64,000 nt of DNA from Romanomermis culicivorax (GCA_963922205.1 CAWUHX010000169.1:186001-250000); one strand, 5' to 3'; positions 23,801-37,300 are shown, counted from the stretch's first letter. Notes: generated by a model from the letters alone, not told the origin. Made by a program: numbers and translations.

Positions 23801-26800
23801 ACTGAGTTTGGGGCTCCGATTGCAGTTGATGTATTTTTTCGTCAAATTCTGGCCCCACGAACTTTGTTTTGGTCTTGGCTATCAACTCGTTGCCACGCAG
23901 TTTGATTCCCTTGTTTGTCTCATTTATGAGTAGGATACGAAAATTGTTGTCTCTAGCGTCCACGATTGAGGCATCGACGTCAAATAAGGTATCTTTCCCC
24001 GTCTCTTCTACCACTATGGGACCCTTTGCCCAATCTTTCTGTGGCCAAACCACAGCTTGCACAAAAGAAGTGGTATTTGGGGGAATATATGCCCCATTCC
24101 TTGTCCAAATAAAGGTTTCTTCGTTCATTTCAGTAATTCGCATCACTTGTTCTTGATCCTCGTCACTTTCTAATCCAGGTAGATCTTCTTCTTTGACTTC
24201 CTCTTGTAGAGGTACGTAATCCAGAACCATTGGATTCGTAGGAATTGGTAAACGGGACGGTATTTGCGCATCGTCGAATAATGTCTCACTAATAATTTGT
24301 TTCTCTACATTTGCTAGGCGTATGTGGCCGTTTCGAAAATCGATAGACGCCTGTATACTAGGATGGGTTAGAAAATCTAGACCCAATATAATACCTTCAT
24401 TTAGGTTATCTAGTAACGCGAATCTGGCCAAAAAATTCCCAAAACCGGTTCCAACGTACACAAATGTAGGACCATATGTTGTCACTCGTTTTCCGACAGC
24501 TGTTACGACTGAATTTAGGATAGGGAATTTTGTTTTGGGCGTATTCAGTAGCCTCGACGCTGTATCTGTCCTCATAAAGCTAGATTGCGCTCCTGTATCG
24601 ATTAGGGCTTTAAATTCTTCTCCGCGTATCCTAACGGGTATCAATAACGGTTGACATTTGCGAAAATTTTCCAAAAATAGATGCTCGTTATCATTGGCGA
24701 GTCTAGGCTTTGTTTCTGAAGTAGAATTGATAACGTTGCCCAAGCCTAACTCGTAATTCTCTATCAAAACTCCATCTAATGCTATAATTTCCGGCTTATC
24801 TTGTTTTTTAGCCTCTTGTGAATTTATAACATTTACGGAATTATTCGGAGGGTTATTCACCGGTTGCGATGTTGCTGCGGGTACAATATTTGGCGGTGGC
24901 TGCGGGACGTTATTTTGGCGGTAATAATATGCCACATTAGGATTCTGTTCGACGTTATTATTGTGATATGGCACCCGTTGGCCGAAATTAGCAAATCCTG
25001 CTCTTCCACGATTTACAAAGCCGCCGCGATGGTCAAAATTCCGATTATAAAAATTATTGCCGCGATTCCATGATCTCCCTTGATCCGTTGGTTGGATCAA
25101 TTCCGGGTGAAGGATAAAACAATTTTCAGACGAATGACTATTCGATTTGTGGTATGTACAATATGGTCGACGATACGGATTTCCCAAAATTCTACCAGGT
25201 AAATTGTTATTATATGGTACATTATTAGGACTATTATTGACTCCCCAACGATTAAGAGCTGGAGGGCCCTGATTCCTTATTGCTTCGTTAACCATTTTCA
25301 TAATATCCTGTTGAGACAAAGGGGTTTGAAATGCTGGTGGTGGCGGGAAAATTTGCTGAGGCCGTATAATCTGTTGCTGTTGACCTATATTACTATCCTG
25401 CGGACGAAATTGTAAATTATTAAATCTTTTATTTTCATAGACTCGATTCAACCGGTCATCTTCGCCGTCTTCCTGGTCCTCGCTGAATTCCTTCCAGGCC
25501 GTCGTATCGGCTTTCAATTTGTTTACAAACTCCGCCAAAGAGGCGATATTTTTGAACTCGTGCAGCCGACCTTCCATTCGCGTTTGGACGTAAACTGGAG
25601 CTTTGTGAAAATATGTTTCGATGACAATACGATTTCGTTCATTTTCGGTTTTTTCATAATTCAATAAATGAACATAAGTTTTTATTCGTCGTAGAAAATC
25701 CTTTGTCGTCTCCCCTTTTCGTTTTTTCATATCATGTAACTCCCTTCTAAGTGCAGGAGTGTCCATTTTGGGAGCAATCATTCTAATCACACTCGCTTTT
25801 CCTTCTTCATAGCTACTATTTTTATCCACGTATGTCGAAGTTTCAAAATCACAACATCGCCAAAGTACTTCAATTCTAAGGTCTTCCGTATCTTCAGGCT
25901 TGAATGTGCCTTCCAGACAGGCGAAAAAATTGAGTATTTCTGCGGCCTCCATTTTATCCGATATTTCTTTGTTCTTCATTCGACCCAAAATTACCTTGAT
26001 TCTTTTCTCAGGATCTTCACAATATCGTCCATAATCATGCTGATTTCGAGGGATATTTTCAGATATAGGTTGCTCCATTCCGCGATTCCATGACGTTGTT
26101 GGTATTTCATCTTCCATCCTTCGATATTGTGCGCCTTGAGCCTGTGCCTGGGCGAGATGATTTTCGAACCAATTCAATTTCCTTTCTAAACTCCTGTCTA
26201 AATGGTCTTTAACCGGTTCAGACTGAAGTATTTCCGTATTTTCGTAATTTGATATTCTTTCATCGAACTTCTTATCCGTTTTCCTCATCAACTCCCGCAT
26301 TTGTTTTTCGACCTCTTCCATTATCTTTCTCGCATTTTGTTGATCCTGTTCTCGTAACCTTTCCTCCAATAATTTTCTCTCTGCTCTTTCTTGCATAAGT
26401 TGTTCTAATATTTCTTGTTCCCGGAGCGCTGCTTTCGTTCTTTCTACATTAACGGCATTTGTTGATTTATCGACCACTCTTTGCATTGATTCCAGGATGG
26501 CTAAAGTGGCCACATCCTGCAAATTCCCTTTCGTCGGTCTTTCAGTTTCATTCCTTGGTTTCGTTTCGATACCAATTTTTGCGTCGATTTCCGGTATTGT
26601 AGGCGTATATTTCGAATTATGAAATGATACCACATTCGTTTTCGGGGTTACATTAATCTTTTCGAAGGATGATACTGAACCAGAGGACGTCTGTATCCCC
26701 TGATCCGCATAATCATATGTCTCTGCGTCAATAGTGTGATCTTTGTTGCTGTCATCGGGTGAATTCGCAAATTTCTTTGCTACTTGTTCGATCGTTGCTT

Positions 26801-26921
26801 CCATATTTGCCATCCGTTCGTCGTGATCCTCTTTATTCAATTCCATTTGCGATAATGTTACTTTCGGCCGTCGTCCAGGTTGCTTCCGTATCGTTAATTT
26901 CGGCTTCGATACTTTCTTCAT
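20889..26921 (-). CDS. Element 1 Gag-Pol polyprotein (2010 aa, single frame)
   Basis: Starts at ATG 26921, 31 bases after the LTR. Residues 150-235 are a charged coiled coil; about 290-480 resemble a Ty3-type Gag capsid region; [14 protein letters not shown] (588-601) is a zinc-knuckle variant spaced C-X2-H-X4-H-X4-C. The protease has [10 protein letters not shown] (D775). The reverse transcriptase spans about 1130-1320 with [28 protein letters not shown] and VYIDDV (1254-1259). RNase H is about 1400-1490 (QTDAS, TERE, RTDHK). The integrase has an HHCC finger (about 1660-1703), then D1731, D1790 and E1826 (DD35E), and a C-terminal GPY-type module (DGPYEV near 1961). There is no frameshift between gag and pol, so protein ratios must be set otherwise, probably by processing. 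All catalytic residues checked are present. Confidence 0.95.
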   Translation of the reverse strand: MKKVSKPKLTIRKQPGRRPKVTLSQMELNKEDHDERMANMEATIEQVAKKFANSPDDSNKDHTIDAETYDYADQGIQTSSGSVSSFEKINVTPKTNVVSFHNSKYTPTIPEIDAKIGIETKPRNETERPTKGNLQDVATLAILESMQRVVDKSTNAVNVERTKAALREQEILEQLMQERAERKLLEERLREQDQQNARKIMEEVEKQMRELMRKTDKKFDERISNYENTEILQSEPVKDHLDRSLERKLNWFENHLAQAQAQGAQYRRMEDEIPTTSWNRGMEQPISENIPRNQHDYGRYCEDPEKRIKVILGRMKNKEISDKMEAAEILNFFACLEGTFKPEDTEDLRIEVLWRCCDFETSTYVDKNSSYEEGKASVIRMIAPKMDTPALRRELHDMKKRKGETTKDFLRRIKTYVHLLNYEKTENERNRIVIETYFHKAPVYVQTRMEGRLHEFKNIASLAEFVNKLKADTTAWKEFSEDQEDGEDDRLNRVYENKRFNNLQFRPQDSNIGQQQQIIRPQQIFPPPPAFQTPLSQQDIMKMVNEAIRNQGPPALNRWGVNNSPNNVPYNNNLPGRILGNPYRRPYCTYHKSNSHSSENCFILHPELIQPTDQGRSWNRGNNFYNRNFDHRGGFVNRGRAGFANFGQRVPYHNNNVEQNPNVAYYYRQNNVPQPPPNIVPAATSQPVNNPPNNSVNVINSQEAKKQDKPEIIALDGVLIENYELGLGNVINSTSETKPRLANDNEHLFLENFRKCQPLLIPVRIRGEEFKALIDTGAQSSFMRTDTASRLLNTPKTKFPILNSVVTAVGKRVTTYGPTFVYVGTGFGNFLARFALLDNLNEGIILGLDFLTHPSIQASIDFRNGHIRLANVEKQIISETLFDDAQIPSRLPIPTNPMVLDYVPLQEEVKEEDLPGLESDEDQEQVMRITEMNEETFIWTRNGAYIPPNTTSFVQAVVWPQKDWAKGPIVVEETGKDTLFDVDASIVDARDNNFRILLINETNKGIKLRGNELIAKTKTKFVGPEFDEKIHQLQSEPQTQWQIEPEFVKIVTQLVKESSVDREGQQQLMNVLLKHRQAFSMKSDPLTITHEAEHKIDTGDALPVQKHYWRAPIMQRDIIREHVKDMMEKGVIKPSRSPWAAPLFLVGKKDGTWRPVVDYRGINQVTKDDKFPIPRIDDYLDALGGARYFSTLDLKSGYWQVPMHSESKEKTAFICQEGLFQFKVMPFGLKNAPAEFQRLMERILYPYVWKICLVYIDDVIIFSKTVEEHIENLETIFRCLTKANLTLKPDKCSFMPASVKFLGHVLDKNGMSVDPQKIEAVKNFEVPKSIKQLQKFLGLVQWSKRFIHNLAFIAQPLFKALAKKNRKEKFELSEEQLAAFESVKNALMTAPFLRYPVFDGSARFVIQTDASGTAIGAILYQEMENDRWTIAYSSRVLNDAETRYSTTERECLAVVYGFKQYRHYVMGFRVTIRTDHKPLTWLSAEKQQNQRLLKWALYLGQFNYAFEYVAGRENAFADFLSRSEEKEKIRSKKQKTKEEIEEEKSTTEPECMAVTRAMTRQMLEPETQETFIDPPPPTQQEIDQTPKEVKKDSELFSLELVKQQQQLDPKLVDIFRNVGENSLKKYFNSFHLENGVLYRENAHGKSQLVIPSRLRYLILHQYHGDTLMGHQGIDRIIAAIGNKFWWPNMENDIIKWIKSCVVCQLCRPIANPIQPLNPIPVSYPWEIVATDVVSISPLREKRPYVIVFMDYFTKWVEAKCIPDQKADTIVKAFMEKVIYTHGTPKHLLSDQGSAYMSELMRNVCDLLKIKKINTTPYHPQCNGMVERFNRTLIEQIRRVAITDPDDWPHYLEQILFAYRITPHKTTKNSPHSLLYGHEARFQLDNEIARPIIIQNNYDTYRYMLTEHLLNTYKIINENHKKSAAERKLQYDKKAREKTFQTGELVLYQKGIIKGKADTTNDGPYEVIETSNLEKNVIKIRRAGKPDSRVQIVSVNRVMPFVTRTPDFYCN

Positions 26922-26934
26922 CTTTTACCTTTGT

Positions 26935-26952
26935 AGCTGCACAAGTCACCAA
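26935..26952 (-). promoter_or_regulatory. Element 1 primer binding site
   Basis: On the minus strand the 5' LTR end (TACGACA) is followed by one T and then TGGTGACTTGTGCAGC, which would pair with a tRNA ending AGTCACCA. The first eight bases equal those of the TRIM primer site at 13617-13624. I could not assign the tRNA. Confidence 0.7.
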
Positions 26953-27788
26953 TGTCGTATTATTGTTCTCGTATGCCCTCGGCTGCCTACCTGCGGTTCT
27001 TGGGAGATCCAATCTGGTACGGCCTCTGACGCTAACCCGGTACTAATTTCACTCCTACTGCAGTGAGTTGAGACTTGAGGTACGTGAACGTTTATTAGTG
27101 AGCAAAACACAACAGGTAGTGAAATACAATGAGGAATGTAAGTACGAACCAAAGGTGCAGAGTGCCGAAAATATAAACACTGACGCCAACAACCTCCCTA
27201 GTCAACTGGTCCTTCCAATTTGTCCCTGAGCAGCGAGCTACAGGGCCAATGGGATCTCTCAGGCCACGGCCTAAGCTGAAACTTTACCAAAAATAAGTGA
27301 ACTGACTCCAACTACCACTCACTGGCTCCTTTCCTCAAAATGGAACGTCGAAAACGTCTCAGGCCGCGTTATCACTCAAAATTCGCCCGCGGCGCGTATC
27401 ACGAAGTACAAAAAACAAGACGACGATCCTTTCCTCCGTCACCGTCGTCCAAAAATAACACAGCATCCGAAAACTACGGTGCGGACGCCAATACTACGCA
27501 AAGGAGAGGCGATTCTCCGGACGACAATATTTGTCACAATAATAATAACAAGAAAAAACTAAGAATGAATAAAAACGCTGGCGCGCATCTAACATCGACC
27601 TGCAAGTGATATGCAAAACATTTGCGCCAACCATTTGTTTATTTTAGACCAAAAATATGAGTGACACAAACTGTTTTATCGGTTTGTTTACCTGAGAATA
27701 GATGAAAACACTTTAGCAATAAAGAAGCTTTAGAAAATGAAATGATGTAATTAGAGGACCAAAGGTCAGAGGAATTGACCCTCTGACA
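26953..27788 (-). repeat. Element 1, 5' LTR
   Basis: An 836-bp direct repeat of 14110-14945 with the same TGTC/GACA ends. It should hold the promoter for the genomic RNA. On the minus strand it contains CTAATAAACG, a possible polyadenylation signal. The 89-codon ORF on the opposite strand is present in both LTRs but has no sign of being a gene. Confidence 0.95.
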
Positions 27789-27792
27789 GGTG

Positions 27793-28640
27793 TACTGTAA
27801 ATGGGTCAGCAGGTGATGCAGGCGGTCTAGGGGTAGAGCAGCGGGAAGGTACTAGGCGAGAGGGGCCATGTATATACTCCTATGTAGGAATTGGGCGGCA
27901 GATGCAGCAATGGACACAAAATCATATGCAAATTTATTAGCAACTGTAGGGTGGACGCAATGTGATGTAAAATAACAATATAAAGTCTACGGATGCAAGA
28001 TGCAGAGCTAAACGCAAAGCAAAGTGATGTAGGCCCAAAAATGAGTGCAAAACTAACGAAACAGACCCTTTTAAAGGGCCCCATAGACCTACAGTATGCC
28101 CTGGGCAGAGCTAACAACGTCCAAGCTAACTTCTGCAGCGGAAATTGCTGCAGGAGATGCCTATGGTCACTTAGACATTTTCCAGTTTGAATACATTAAG
28201 CATTGGGGCGAGTTTCACTCTCCAAGCTAAACATATGAATGTATTTTAGAGAGAATCTCCAAACTAGTCATTTCATGTTGCAAAACGTCACTAGTTTTTA
28301 CTAATAAGAGGTGCACGTAATGCTCCAATTATGGCCGTGAGCTCATGGAGCTTATCTTGGTGGAAATTCTAACTAACGGGTTACATACCATAGCCTACGT
28401 GTGTGAAGGGAAAATAACAAAATGCAATGGAAGTGAAAACACAAAATGAAACAGAAATGAAACACAAAAATGCACACAAACTGCATGTGAAATATAATGA
28501 ATGAAACGAAAAGTAAGAGTAAGTAACTGTTAAACAAAAAGTGGCAAAAACATAAAGTATCGGCATGATGTAAATCACGTGACATTGGGCAAAATTGATC
28601 AGTACGTGACAGATGCAAAATGCCATGTATTAGAGAGCTA
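27793..28640 (-). repeat. Relic LTR of the element-2 family
   Basis: Read on the minus strand it aligns with the element 2 LTR at about 49780-50500. Shared blocks include ATTTCCGCTGCAGAAGTTAGC, the TATA-like CCCTTTAAAAGGG (about 28070), GTAAAAACTAG, and an AATAAA in a similar place (27933-27938 on the complement). It continues into the leader relic at 13050-14109 once element 1 and its GGTG duplication are removed. The upper boundary is approximate. Confidence 0.8.
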
Positions 28641-30857
28641 ACTTGTGGTAGCAGATGTGTCTCATCATTGACCGTGTGTCAGCTGGTGTGATCACTTTGA
28701 GACTGATGCTCATCAAATATTGTTTAGTGCTAAACAATTTAACAATTTAATTAAACAATCAAACTTTTATAGTCTGTTTTTTATAAAATGCTTTTAAATA
28801 GAAAAGTGACTGAAATTGGTACTGTCGTCGAAATCGTTTATTTAGAGCTCTTACCGTGCAATTTTTCACTCGATAACAGTGTCGTTTTTAAGGTTTTAGC
28901 GGCCCTGGGCGAACTCTGGTATAACAGTCCTAAATTTTTTTTTCAATAATTATTTAGACACCACTCCATTTATAGGTAATAGATGATTCACTCTTTACAT
29001 ACTTTAGAATATCTAAAAACAACACATAATTCCATTATTACAAGGTTTTATTCATTAAAAATAACACGTTTATGAAACGGTTGAATGACAACAACTCTGT
29101 ATATGCTCTCCATGCATAATAGACGATATTACACAGTATATAACTTGTATGTAATGCAACATCTGCACATAACACCTTAATAAAATGCCTGAGGCATGGT
29201 GTCCAGAGGTTTTTCCAAATGGAATTCTGACTTTTCGATGTTTTCCAGGTCTTTGTTCTAGAATTTCCTGTTTTTTCGGAGACAAATTCAATAATTGCCA
29301 CATAAAATGGTAAAAATGTATTTACCATACAAAGACCTGAGCAATGTGCCGATATTTTCTATCAGCTAGATAATGCCGTCAGATAACTACCAAACCCAAA
29401 ACATCGACTAAAAATCAATTTTTTTGCCACCATTGGCACAAAAAAGTGCAGTGTAGAAAAAACAGATGCTTTGCACAACTATTGAATGTGCGTGCTCGTA
29501 TGCACATTCCATAATTGTGTAAGCTGTAAAGCACCCAAATTTTTTTCCAAATAGGAAATATATTTTTAAAACACGTTTCTGCTCAAAGAAGCTTATATAG
29601 CTGCTGTTTGCGTACAAGTTAGAATGATTAATACTTATTAGTGACATCAGCCTTTTGAGTGGTGTATTCATATGTACCTCAAGGAAGGCTTTAGTACCTG
29701 TTTTATTTCTACTCTAAATAAATTTTATATATCTAAAACGTGATGTAATCTGAATCTAGTGATTATACGGTCATCAAAATTTTAACTAAATCTGTGATTA
29801 ACTAACCGTTGACAAAGTACAAAAATATTTCTCAAAGCGTGTCATCAACTTTTTGGATTATTGTTATCCTGAGAGAATCGTCATTCTGAAACTATATCAT
29901 CATCACGCAGTCGACCGCCAGATCAGGAAACAACTTGAATCTAAAAGTGATGCCGAAAAAATTCTCTTTTATAAGCAGAAAAGTCAACACTTGAAACAAA
30001 CCCTCATATTGTAGTTTTCGTCAGTAGCTATCGGGTAAAGCTTTATAAAAAAATTCATTTAGGACAAATATAAATTCATTAGCTTTTTTGACCATGCACT
30101 GCAAAATATGAAATTCTGATATGAAATGTACATATAGTATGCGATTTAGTTGTTAACCGCCCACTATTGGTTTTTTTCATTCATTTTCTAATGCTCTTTG
30201 TTCCCTTTCGTAATGCTGCTATAATAACAGTTTCATGATTCTTATTTTAAACAAATTTTTTCAATGCTCTGTAATTAGCATGGAAAATTCTTAAAACCAA
30301 AGAAAATAGAATTTTCTGGAATTCGTTTTAATTTTATTATGTACAAAGAATATTTCTGGGAATTTTGTAATGTTTGCATACAAAAATAGACAATTTTATA
30401 ATGGGCCGCTAAAAAAGGCATTCTTCAAACATAGACTAGAAAGCTTTTAACGGCCCCAACTTTTTAGCGGCCCTGGGCGGCCGCCCAGTTCGCCCCCCCC
30501 TAAGAACGGCCCTGCTCGAAAAATTGTTAAAGATGTGATAAGCATGCTCACAAATTTTTAGTCCTATAAGATACACTACTTTTCAGAAAATCGTACAAGT
30601 CTGAAATACTGCTTGCTTTCCACTTTCATTATTCAGAAGCATTTTAGGAAAAACAGACTATAGTCTCAAAATCAATCCTACGAGCATGTGACATACAACG
30701 TCCCTTCCGCTTTGGACCTTATAAGAGAAGGTTGGGAGCCTGATGGATCTCCACCAGTGTCAGGTGTAGAGTTGATGCCATCACAAGGGCTCTACCACAA
30801 CAAACGGCATTGGGCGCATATGGTACAATTTTCAACGTTACATGAGCTGCATTCATT
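28641..30857. other. Intergenic DNA without a supported gene
   Basis: No ORF shows a domain. The sequence TTTTAGCGGCCCTGGGCG occurs at both about 28892 and 30461, the second copy being followed by an inverted GGCGGCCGCC and a C-run, suggesting the ends of an old repeat. Nothing else stands out. Confidence 0.5.
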
Positions 30858-31326
30858 TCAAATGGAATTATTGAGGAGCAGAACGAAAATCAGTAGCAAA
30901 CAAAGCTTCTGCGTCGCGTGAGATGTCGTACAATTTTCAGCTTCTATAAAATTACAGTAACTTTCACCGCAACACCGAAAAATATCCCAATATTCGTTGT
31001 CGCCCTCCACGTCCAACAAAGAATTGCGCCACCCATCTGCGCAAAGTTCCATCGTCGAGCAGCCACGCCAATCGAGTTCATCGTCGACGTTTATTTGGTA
31101 CTAAAGGTACAAATTTAAGACAACCCCCCTCTGCCTGATTCGTCAAGACCAAAAATCTTACGGCGCAAGCTTCCCCCAATTCGCAAGTTACAGAATTTTG
31201 AGCATCTTTTTCGCAGTGCGTGGCGTTATCGCATCGGTAACAAATGAGACGATTTTTGGCGATTTGATTAGTCAAAAATTCGGTAAAATTTCGTAAAATA
31301 GTTTCGATTTCTGAACATAAAACGAT
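30858..31326 (-). CDS. Three-finger (Ly6/uPAR-type) domain and GPI-type tail exon
   Basis: Starts after the acceptor TTTTGCAG. Cysteines follow the three-finger pattern: ICYRCDN, HCEKD, VTCELGEAC, GGCLKF, then RGCSTMELCADG, RCCGESYCN. The last 16 residues (LCLLLIFVLLLNNS) are hydrophobic after a small-residue stretch, as for GPI addition. The two halves are in different frames, the switch being near 31085, with no plausible intron between them. Confidence 0.75.
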
Positions 31327-34300
31327 CTGCAAAACATCGGTTTTAGTAGCTTTACATTACAGTAACCAGGGCTCATTTGCACAAGCCTTCACGGATTTGG
31401 GACATGGATGATAGTTTATTTTTTATAAAATCCTACAAACTGAGAAAGATTAAAAAGAGGCACCTGTTCAACACGTTCAGACAAGGTTTTTATCGCATAA
31501 TTTTTTGTGATAAAGATTAAGTGTTTTGATTGAGCTTCCTCAAGAATTTTCTTTTGCATGTGAAACGAGCTTCAGCAAGCAGAAAGTAATAAAAATGTGA
31601 ACGTGGTACTTGTTTTTCAGTTTCGTGATTTAGCAGGATTCCAAGAAAGACATATTATATTATAATTTTGACATCCGACGAAAGCACAGAAATCTCGGAT
31701 AGTTATGGTTACTGTAGTATAGCCTTTTCTGCTAAACCACTGTGTAATTCTGTACTGCTGTGAGTGAAAGCTCGAAACTGAAGACAATGTGCAAGGTTGA
31801 ACTATTCGCCAAAAAATAGGTCAATTGCGCAGCAAAGTGCCTCAGAAGAATTTAAATCTGCTCATTTTCTACCCATTTAATTCTTTTTCCGCTCACTTCT
31901 TTTCGAATTCTGATACTGTGATATTTGCTATAAATTTTTGGATCTTCAACCTTTGTCAAGAACGAAAAATGAAAAATGGCATGCCTTTAAGAATATATTT
32001 CACGCTGTTCGATGTTATAGTTCATTTGTATTTTAACTTTCATACATTTCAATGCGTAAATTTCCGTTATAACCTTTGAACATCCCAATTTTCTGTTATG
32101 TTAGCTTGGTTCATTTAGGTTGAAAATCGAATTCGAGGTTTCAGGTGCGCAAACTTAGGATTTTTGACACTTTTATCCAAAAATTATATGTTCCACATGA
32201 TTTGCTGCCAAAAAGTCAAAATACATCATCAAAATTTGTTCATTACTTTACATAGCATTTGGCGGTCTTTCCTCAGATTAAAATATCTTTGGAGCTCGAA
32301 ATCCTGATGTTTTATGGGTTGAACATAGCTAGCCAATATTTTCCTGACTTATTTTGGGTTCCGAACCCGATCACTCTCTTTGAGCTCCGGTCAAAATGGT
32401 CACGCCGACCCTCACTTTGGCCAATGGTGGGACAGCTCCAGCCTCACCCATGAAGCCGTACCACCTTCTCTTAGTTTTCTTTATTCGTTGTGTGGCGAGC
32501 GATTTCGAGTCTTTTGTATACGCGCCTACACCATTTGTAAGTTAGCTGAAAATGAAACAGAATCTTCTGCTATTCTTTCAGCTAACTGTAAAATTAGTTT
32601 TGGCGGACACCCCATTCCAGTGGTCATCTTACCACGATTTACGGTAGTTGTGGCCATACATGCACAGCATAGAAATTCTGCTGGGGGTCAGCCAGGACGG
32701 GGGTGGAATACTATTTTTTTCATTCTTGATAATGAAAAAAGGTCTTAGAAAGGTTTTCTAACATCCAAACAGCATATTCTCACAACTATATTAGTCAGAT
32801 ATATTAAATAATTTGCTTAGACAGCACTTTTTACAGTTTTAATGTTACTCTTTTGGAATCAAGTATGCTTTGTTTAGAAAAATTGTTAAACTGAAGGATC
32901 ATTGCCATTTTTATGACGACTTTCTCTTCTCTCTTGATGATTTTCCTTCGTCAACTTCTCAATCATTGCTAGGGGAGTCAAATCTGCTGGGGGTCAGCAA
33001 GAATCTGCTGGGGGTCAATAAAAATCTGCTGGGGGTCAAACCCCCCCAAACCCCCCCCCCACGTGCATGTATGGTTGTGGCGTGGCAAACATCAGCGTAA
33101 ATGAATGCTCGTTTCTCTTTTAGTTTTTCTTATAATATCGCAAGTATTAATACCAATGAAGTCTTGGTAGTGCGGAAATCTATATTTTCTTGCAAATCAC
33201 ACCTTTTTCCCGTCATAAATCAGTAAAAACAAAGCTTATAGTAGTATTTTTTGGATAATATTTATTTTCAAATGAGCATCGGAAGCAAAATACTTTATAA
33301 AAATCGGTGAGCAGAAAACTAACCTTTTTTTTGGAATCTGTTTTTCCTTATTTGTTCGCTTTACCTACTACAGTCAACTCAAGAAAAAAGAATTCGTATG
33401 TGCAGGTTGCTTATTATTTGCATAAACATCTTTCTGCACGTGAAGGCTCATTTGGTAAAAATAGATCGATTGATATGTAGTTCGTTTGATTTCGTCGCAA
33501 AAACTTTTTGTCAAGATTTGACATAACCTGTTTCAAGAAAAACTTTTTTGGTGGCCAGGATCCATAAATTAAGCATCAATCGACAGAGATAGTTGAGTCT
33601 TAGCCAAAAAAAGCACCAATATGAGCTTTGTTCTTGTTTTTTGACAGACTGATGATAGGAAAAAATGTGATAAGCAATAAGAATTTCCGTACTACCGAGG
33701 CTTTACTGGCATCAATAATGGACACTATAAAAAAGAAACGAGCATTCATTTTCACTAGAAAAATATAATCATAAGATGGCCACTGCAACAAGGTATACAT
33801 TTTAATAGAATGATGTAAAGACAGGATAACAGAAGAATTTGTGTATAAATGGGGAGGCACGTGCACCACAAGTACGATTGCCGTTCCGGAGCTTTCAGTA
33901 AAAAAATTGACTAAATTTCAAGCTATAGATCATCGAGATTACGGCCTCAAACAATGTTTCCAATTATCAAAAGGAAGGCGGTCCGGTTAACAAAAAGTAG
34001 GCAGGTTTTGAATTTTCTATCCTGAATTTTGACTTTTTGGCTGTTTATCATGTGAAGCATGTAATTTTTGCGTAACTGCCAAAAACTGCCAAAAATTGAA
34101 AACTTAGGGCACCCTAGAGCTCCAATTTCGATTTTCAGACGAGGTTAACGTCACCACGATTGTTAGCGCCTCAAAATATGCTATATTTCATGTTCTGAGA
34201 AATCATCAGTTCATGAGTTATCGCACCGACTCTCGATGTTATCAGTCTCATGTCTTTAGCTTACAACAATGCTTGCTACGCGGAACTGTAGTACTGTATT

Positions 34301-37300
34301 CGGAGAGGTTAGTTGAGTTAGCATGCAAATCTCTCAATGGTCATGTGCTTGCTATTACAACAGTGATAAATAGTACTTGCATATCTGTTTCATTTACAAG
34401 TAGTGAGAAAAACAGATTTATAGTTTTGATTGAACACACGTAGAATTCGGAAGTCACTGTATCCGAGACAATCCATTCGGTTTGGAATTCAGAATACAAG
34501 TTCTTATCTCCAAGTTTCTTGCAATTTGAAATCATGCATGCAGACGGATGGGGGTTTGGCGGGTTTGGACTCCCATTAGATTTTGATTGACCCACAGCAG
34601 ATTCTTGCTGACATCCAGCAGATTCGACTTCCTCAGAACTGATCGAAAAGATGTTGGACGAAAATGAGAAAACCGAAGAGAATAACGTCTATAGAATAAC
34701 GTCATAAGAATGAAAATGATGCTATAGTTAAACGACTTTTTTTAAATAAAGCATATAGTTGACGCCATCCAGAAGAGTAACGCAAAAACTTTAAAAAGTA
34801 TTTGAATAATATGGATGGAAAGATATGCTGCTTGGATTTAAAAGACCTTCCTTTTTGTTATCAAGAAAGAAAAAAAGTATCTCATCTCCTGTCCAAGCTG
34901 ACCTCCAGCAGAATTTCGATGCTGTGCATAAAGATCTTCAAAAATCTTTAAAATCACAATGCCAATTTCATTATCTTACTTATATCGATGACGGCGGGCA
35001 TATCGGTGGAACTCTCTGCCATCGTGTCAATTACCTGTATGCTAATGTTGAATCCGTGATGTTTGTGTTGGCCCCAAGGATCGGTCCTAAATTCGACGAG
35101 CAACCAATTTTGCTGAGTTTCGAAAGTAGAACCGATCAATTTTTCATTATCTTTAGGCTGGCAGGGTATCCTAGAAATGATAAGCATTATTCAGATCGTA
35201 TGACAAAGTTAAAAAATGTTAGGAAGATGTTAAAGAGATAATGACTACATTCTACTGTAGAATAATAGATTTATGGACACGAAAACGATTCCGATTCTTA
35301 TTCCAGATTGACATGAATTGGAAAATTTTACTTACTGACTAGTATCTACATCCGTTCCGTGAAGAAAAACGTACAACTTGTCAGCGCACTTTTCGCCCGT
35401 ACGAACGACGTCCTCGTATTCCAAATCCAAAAAATTGAAAGTCAATTTCAAAAGTTTGGTTGCACGATCTGTTTCGACGTACCATTGGCAAAAAAGATTG
35501 CGCGGATATTGGGACGGGAAATTGGGCGACGATAACGTGAAGAAAGAATGATCACCGTCATCTTCCGCATTTTTTTCGCTCAAAATTACCGGACCGCATT
35601 CAGGAGCTGGAAATTCTCATTGAAAAAAGAAATATTGCGTTTTTATGCAAATTATTACCGTTGTATCTGTAATGGTATTTCAAAAATTGACACAAATCGC
35701 CGGAAAATCCGTACGGACAGACGCACGAGCATAATTTATCTCTGTAGCCGTTGTGTAGGCACGGTTCATTAACGGTCGTAGATTTTTTATCGCAGTGGTC
35801 TGGTAATGAGGGAAAAGTGAAAGAAATGACGCAAGATTTGAATTCTTGCGATTGAAGATATCTTGCTGACGTCAGATTGAACCCGTCTTTTTTTGAAATT
35901 CGAGCCGTTCAGAAATATTCAAATAAAAATGAAGAATAAAACGAGGTTGTCATGAATTGTTGAGAGAAGGTAGGACATCATTTTTGACAGTAGAAACAGA
36001 CAACAGCTTCCATTGAACCCTCCAAATAATCGTTTTTTTCAAATACAGAACAATTCTTAAAGAAATTGCTCTGCTGGTATCAAGCCGCTTTTGCAAATTG
36101 CATAGACAGACACATTTGTAGAGCCCCATCAATTTCAACGCTTTCATTTTTTGTTTTTTCTGAGAACGAAAGCTCAAAGACCAATGTGATATCAGAGTCG
36201 AAAATAAAATGTTTCCGATTTTTATACTGTAGAAGTCATCTAATTAGTCAGACCTCTTTAGATGGAACCTTTGAACTAGAGGGGGAATTTGCAGCTTCTT
36301 ACAGAACATTGAATTTCGAGACAATTATCAGCTGAACATTTGAAACTATTCGTGTTATTGTTTCACGTAAAAGGACATTGCTCAAAATGAACTTAAGTCA
36401 ATTTTTTCAAGTAAATCTCGGATTGCAAATATGAGTGATCATGGAAACGATGAACTATCAACGTTATGCTGCCTCCTTTTTTCACAAATCTACTGTGGTA
36501 ATCAGAGGATGTATTTATGAAGTTACCGGTAAGTATTATAGAGCTCTAGAGTTATAGAGCTATTTGTAGGTAAGAAAAATCCTGTATATGGGTAGTTTTC
36601 CACCACTACCTGCAGGTAGAAAAAATCTTTATTCATAAAACTTTTTAGAAATGAATTAAAAACCTAACTGTTGGTTGTACAAATAAACATGAAAAAGATG
36701 GCGATGATTTTATTTGAATGCAATAGAGCGACAGACACAAGAAAAGAGTCGAAAAAGTGTTTTTTGAGTGGTCTATGATGGTTGCCCAAATATCATCTCG
36801 TGTAAGTAGCTCATAAAACTTGGGCCCAAATTACAGAAAGTGGGTTAAGCGTGGGTAAGAGTAAGGGGCCAACTATACTTCGCCGTACGGCACCTAGGGC
36901 GCCGTACATTGCCGTACGGCACGTAAGTATAGCAGCTACTTATCATTTTCATTTACTTATTATCATTTGCCACCGTACGGCGCCGTACGTCGTGAAGTTT
37001 AGCAGCCACTCATCAGGCGCCGTGCGCCACCGCACGGCGCATGCGACGAAGTATATCAGCTCAATGTGGTGCCATACGGCACCATACGACGTCGTACGGC
37101 GAAGTATAGTTGGCCCCTAAAAGTAAAATAGCCGGTAAAATTGTAGGTAAAATAAAAGTCGAGTAAAAGCTCGGGTCAAAGCCGAGTAAAGTTCGGGTAA
37201 AATCGTGGGCAAAATGATGGGTTAAAGGCAGGTAAAATCGCGAGTAATTTTTTCTTTACCATCGATTTTATCCAACTCGAGATTGCTGAAAGTGGGTAAA

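Larger units (their letters stand above)
14110..27788 (-). mobile_element. Element 1: complete Ty3/gypsy-type LTR retrotransposon with extra post-pol ORF
   Basis: A 13,679-bp element on the minus strand, bounded by 836-bp LTRs with TGTC...GACA ends and flanked by the 4-bp duplication GGTG (14106-14109 and 27789-27792). In its own direction the order is 5' LTR, primer binding site, one 2010-aa Gag-Pol frame, a second ORF of about 1380 aa expected to be spliced, about 1.2 kb of non-coding DNA, polypurine tract, 3' LTR. The order PR-RT-RH-IN and a DD35E integrase place it in Ty3/gypsy (Metaviridae-like). Both ORFs are open and the LTRs are about 99% identical by eye, so it is probably a recent insertion. 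Confidence 0.93.

Noticed and set aside
34825-35241. 138-codon plus-strand ORF
   Set aside because: It begins in the foldback arm, matches no family I know, and an overlapping antisense frame is similarly open.
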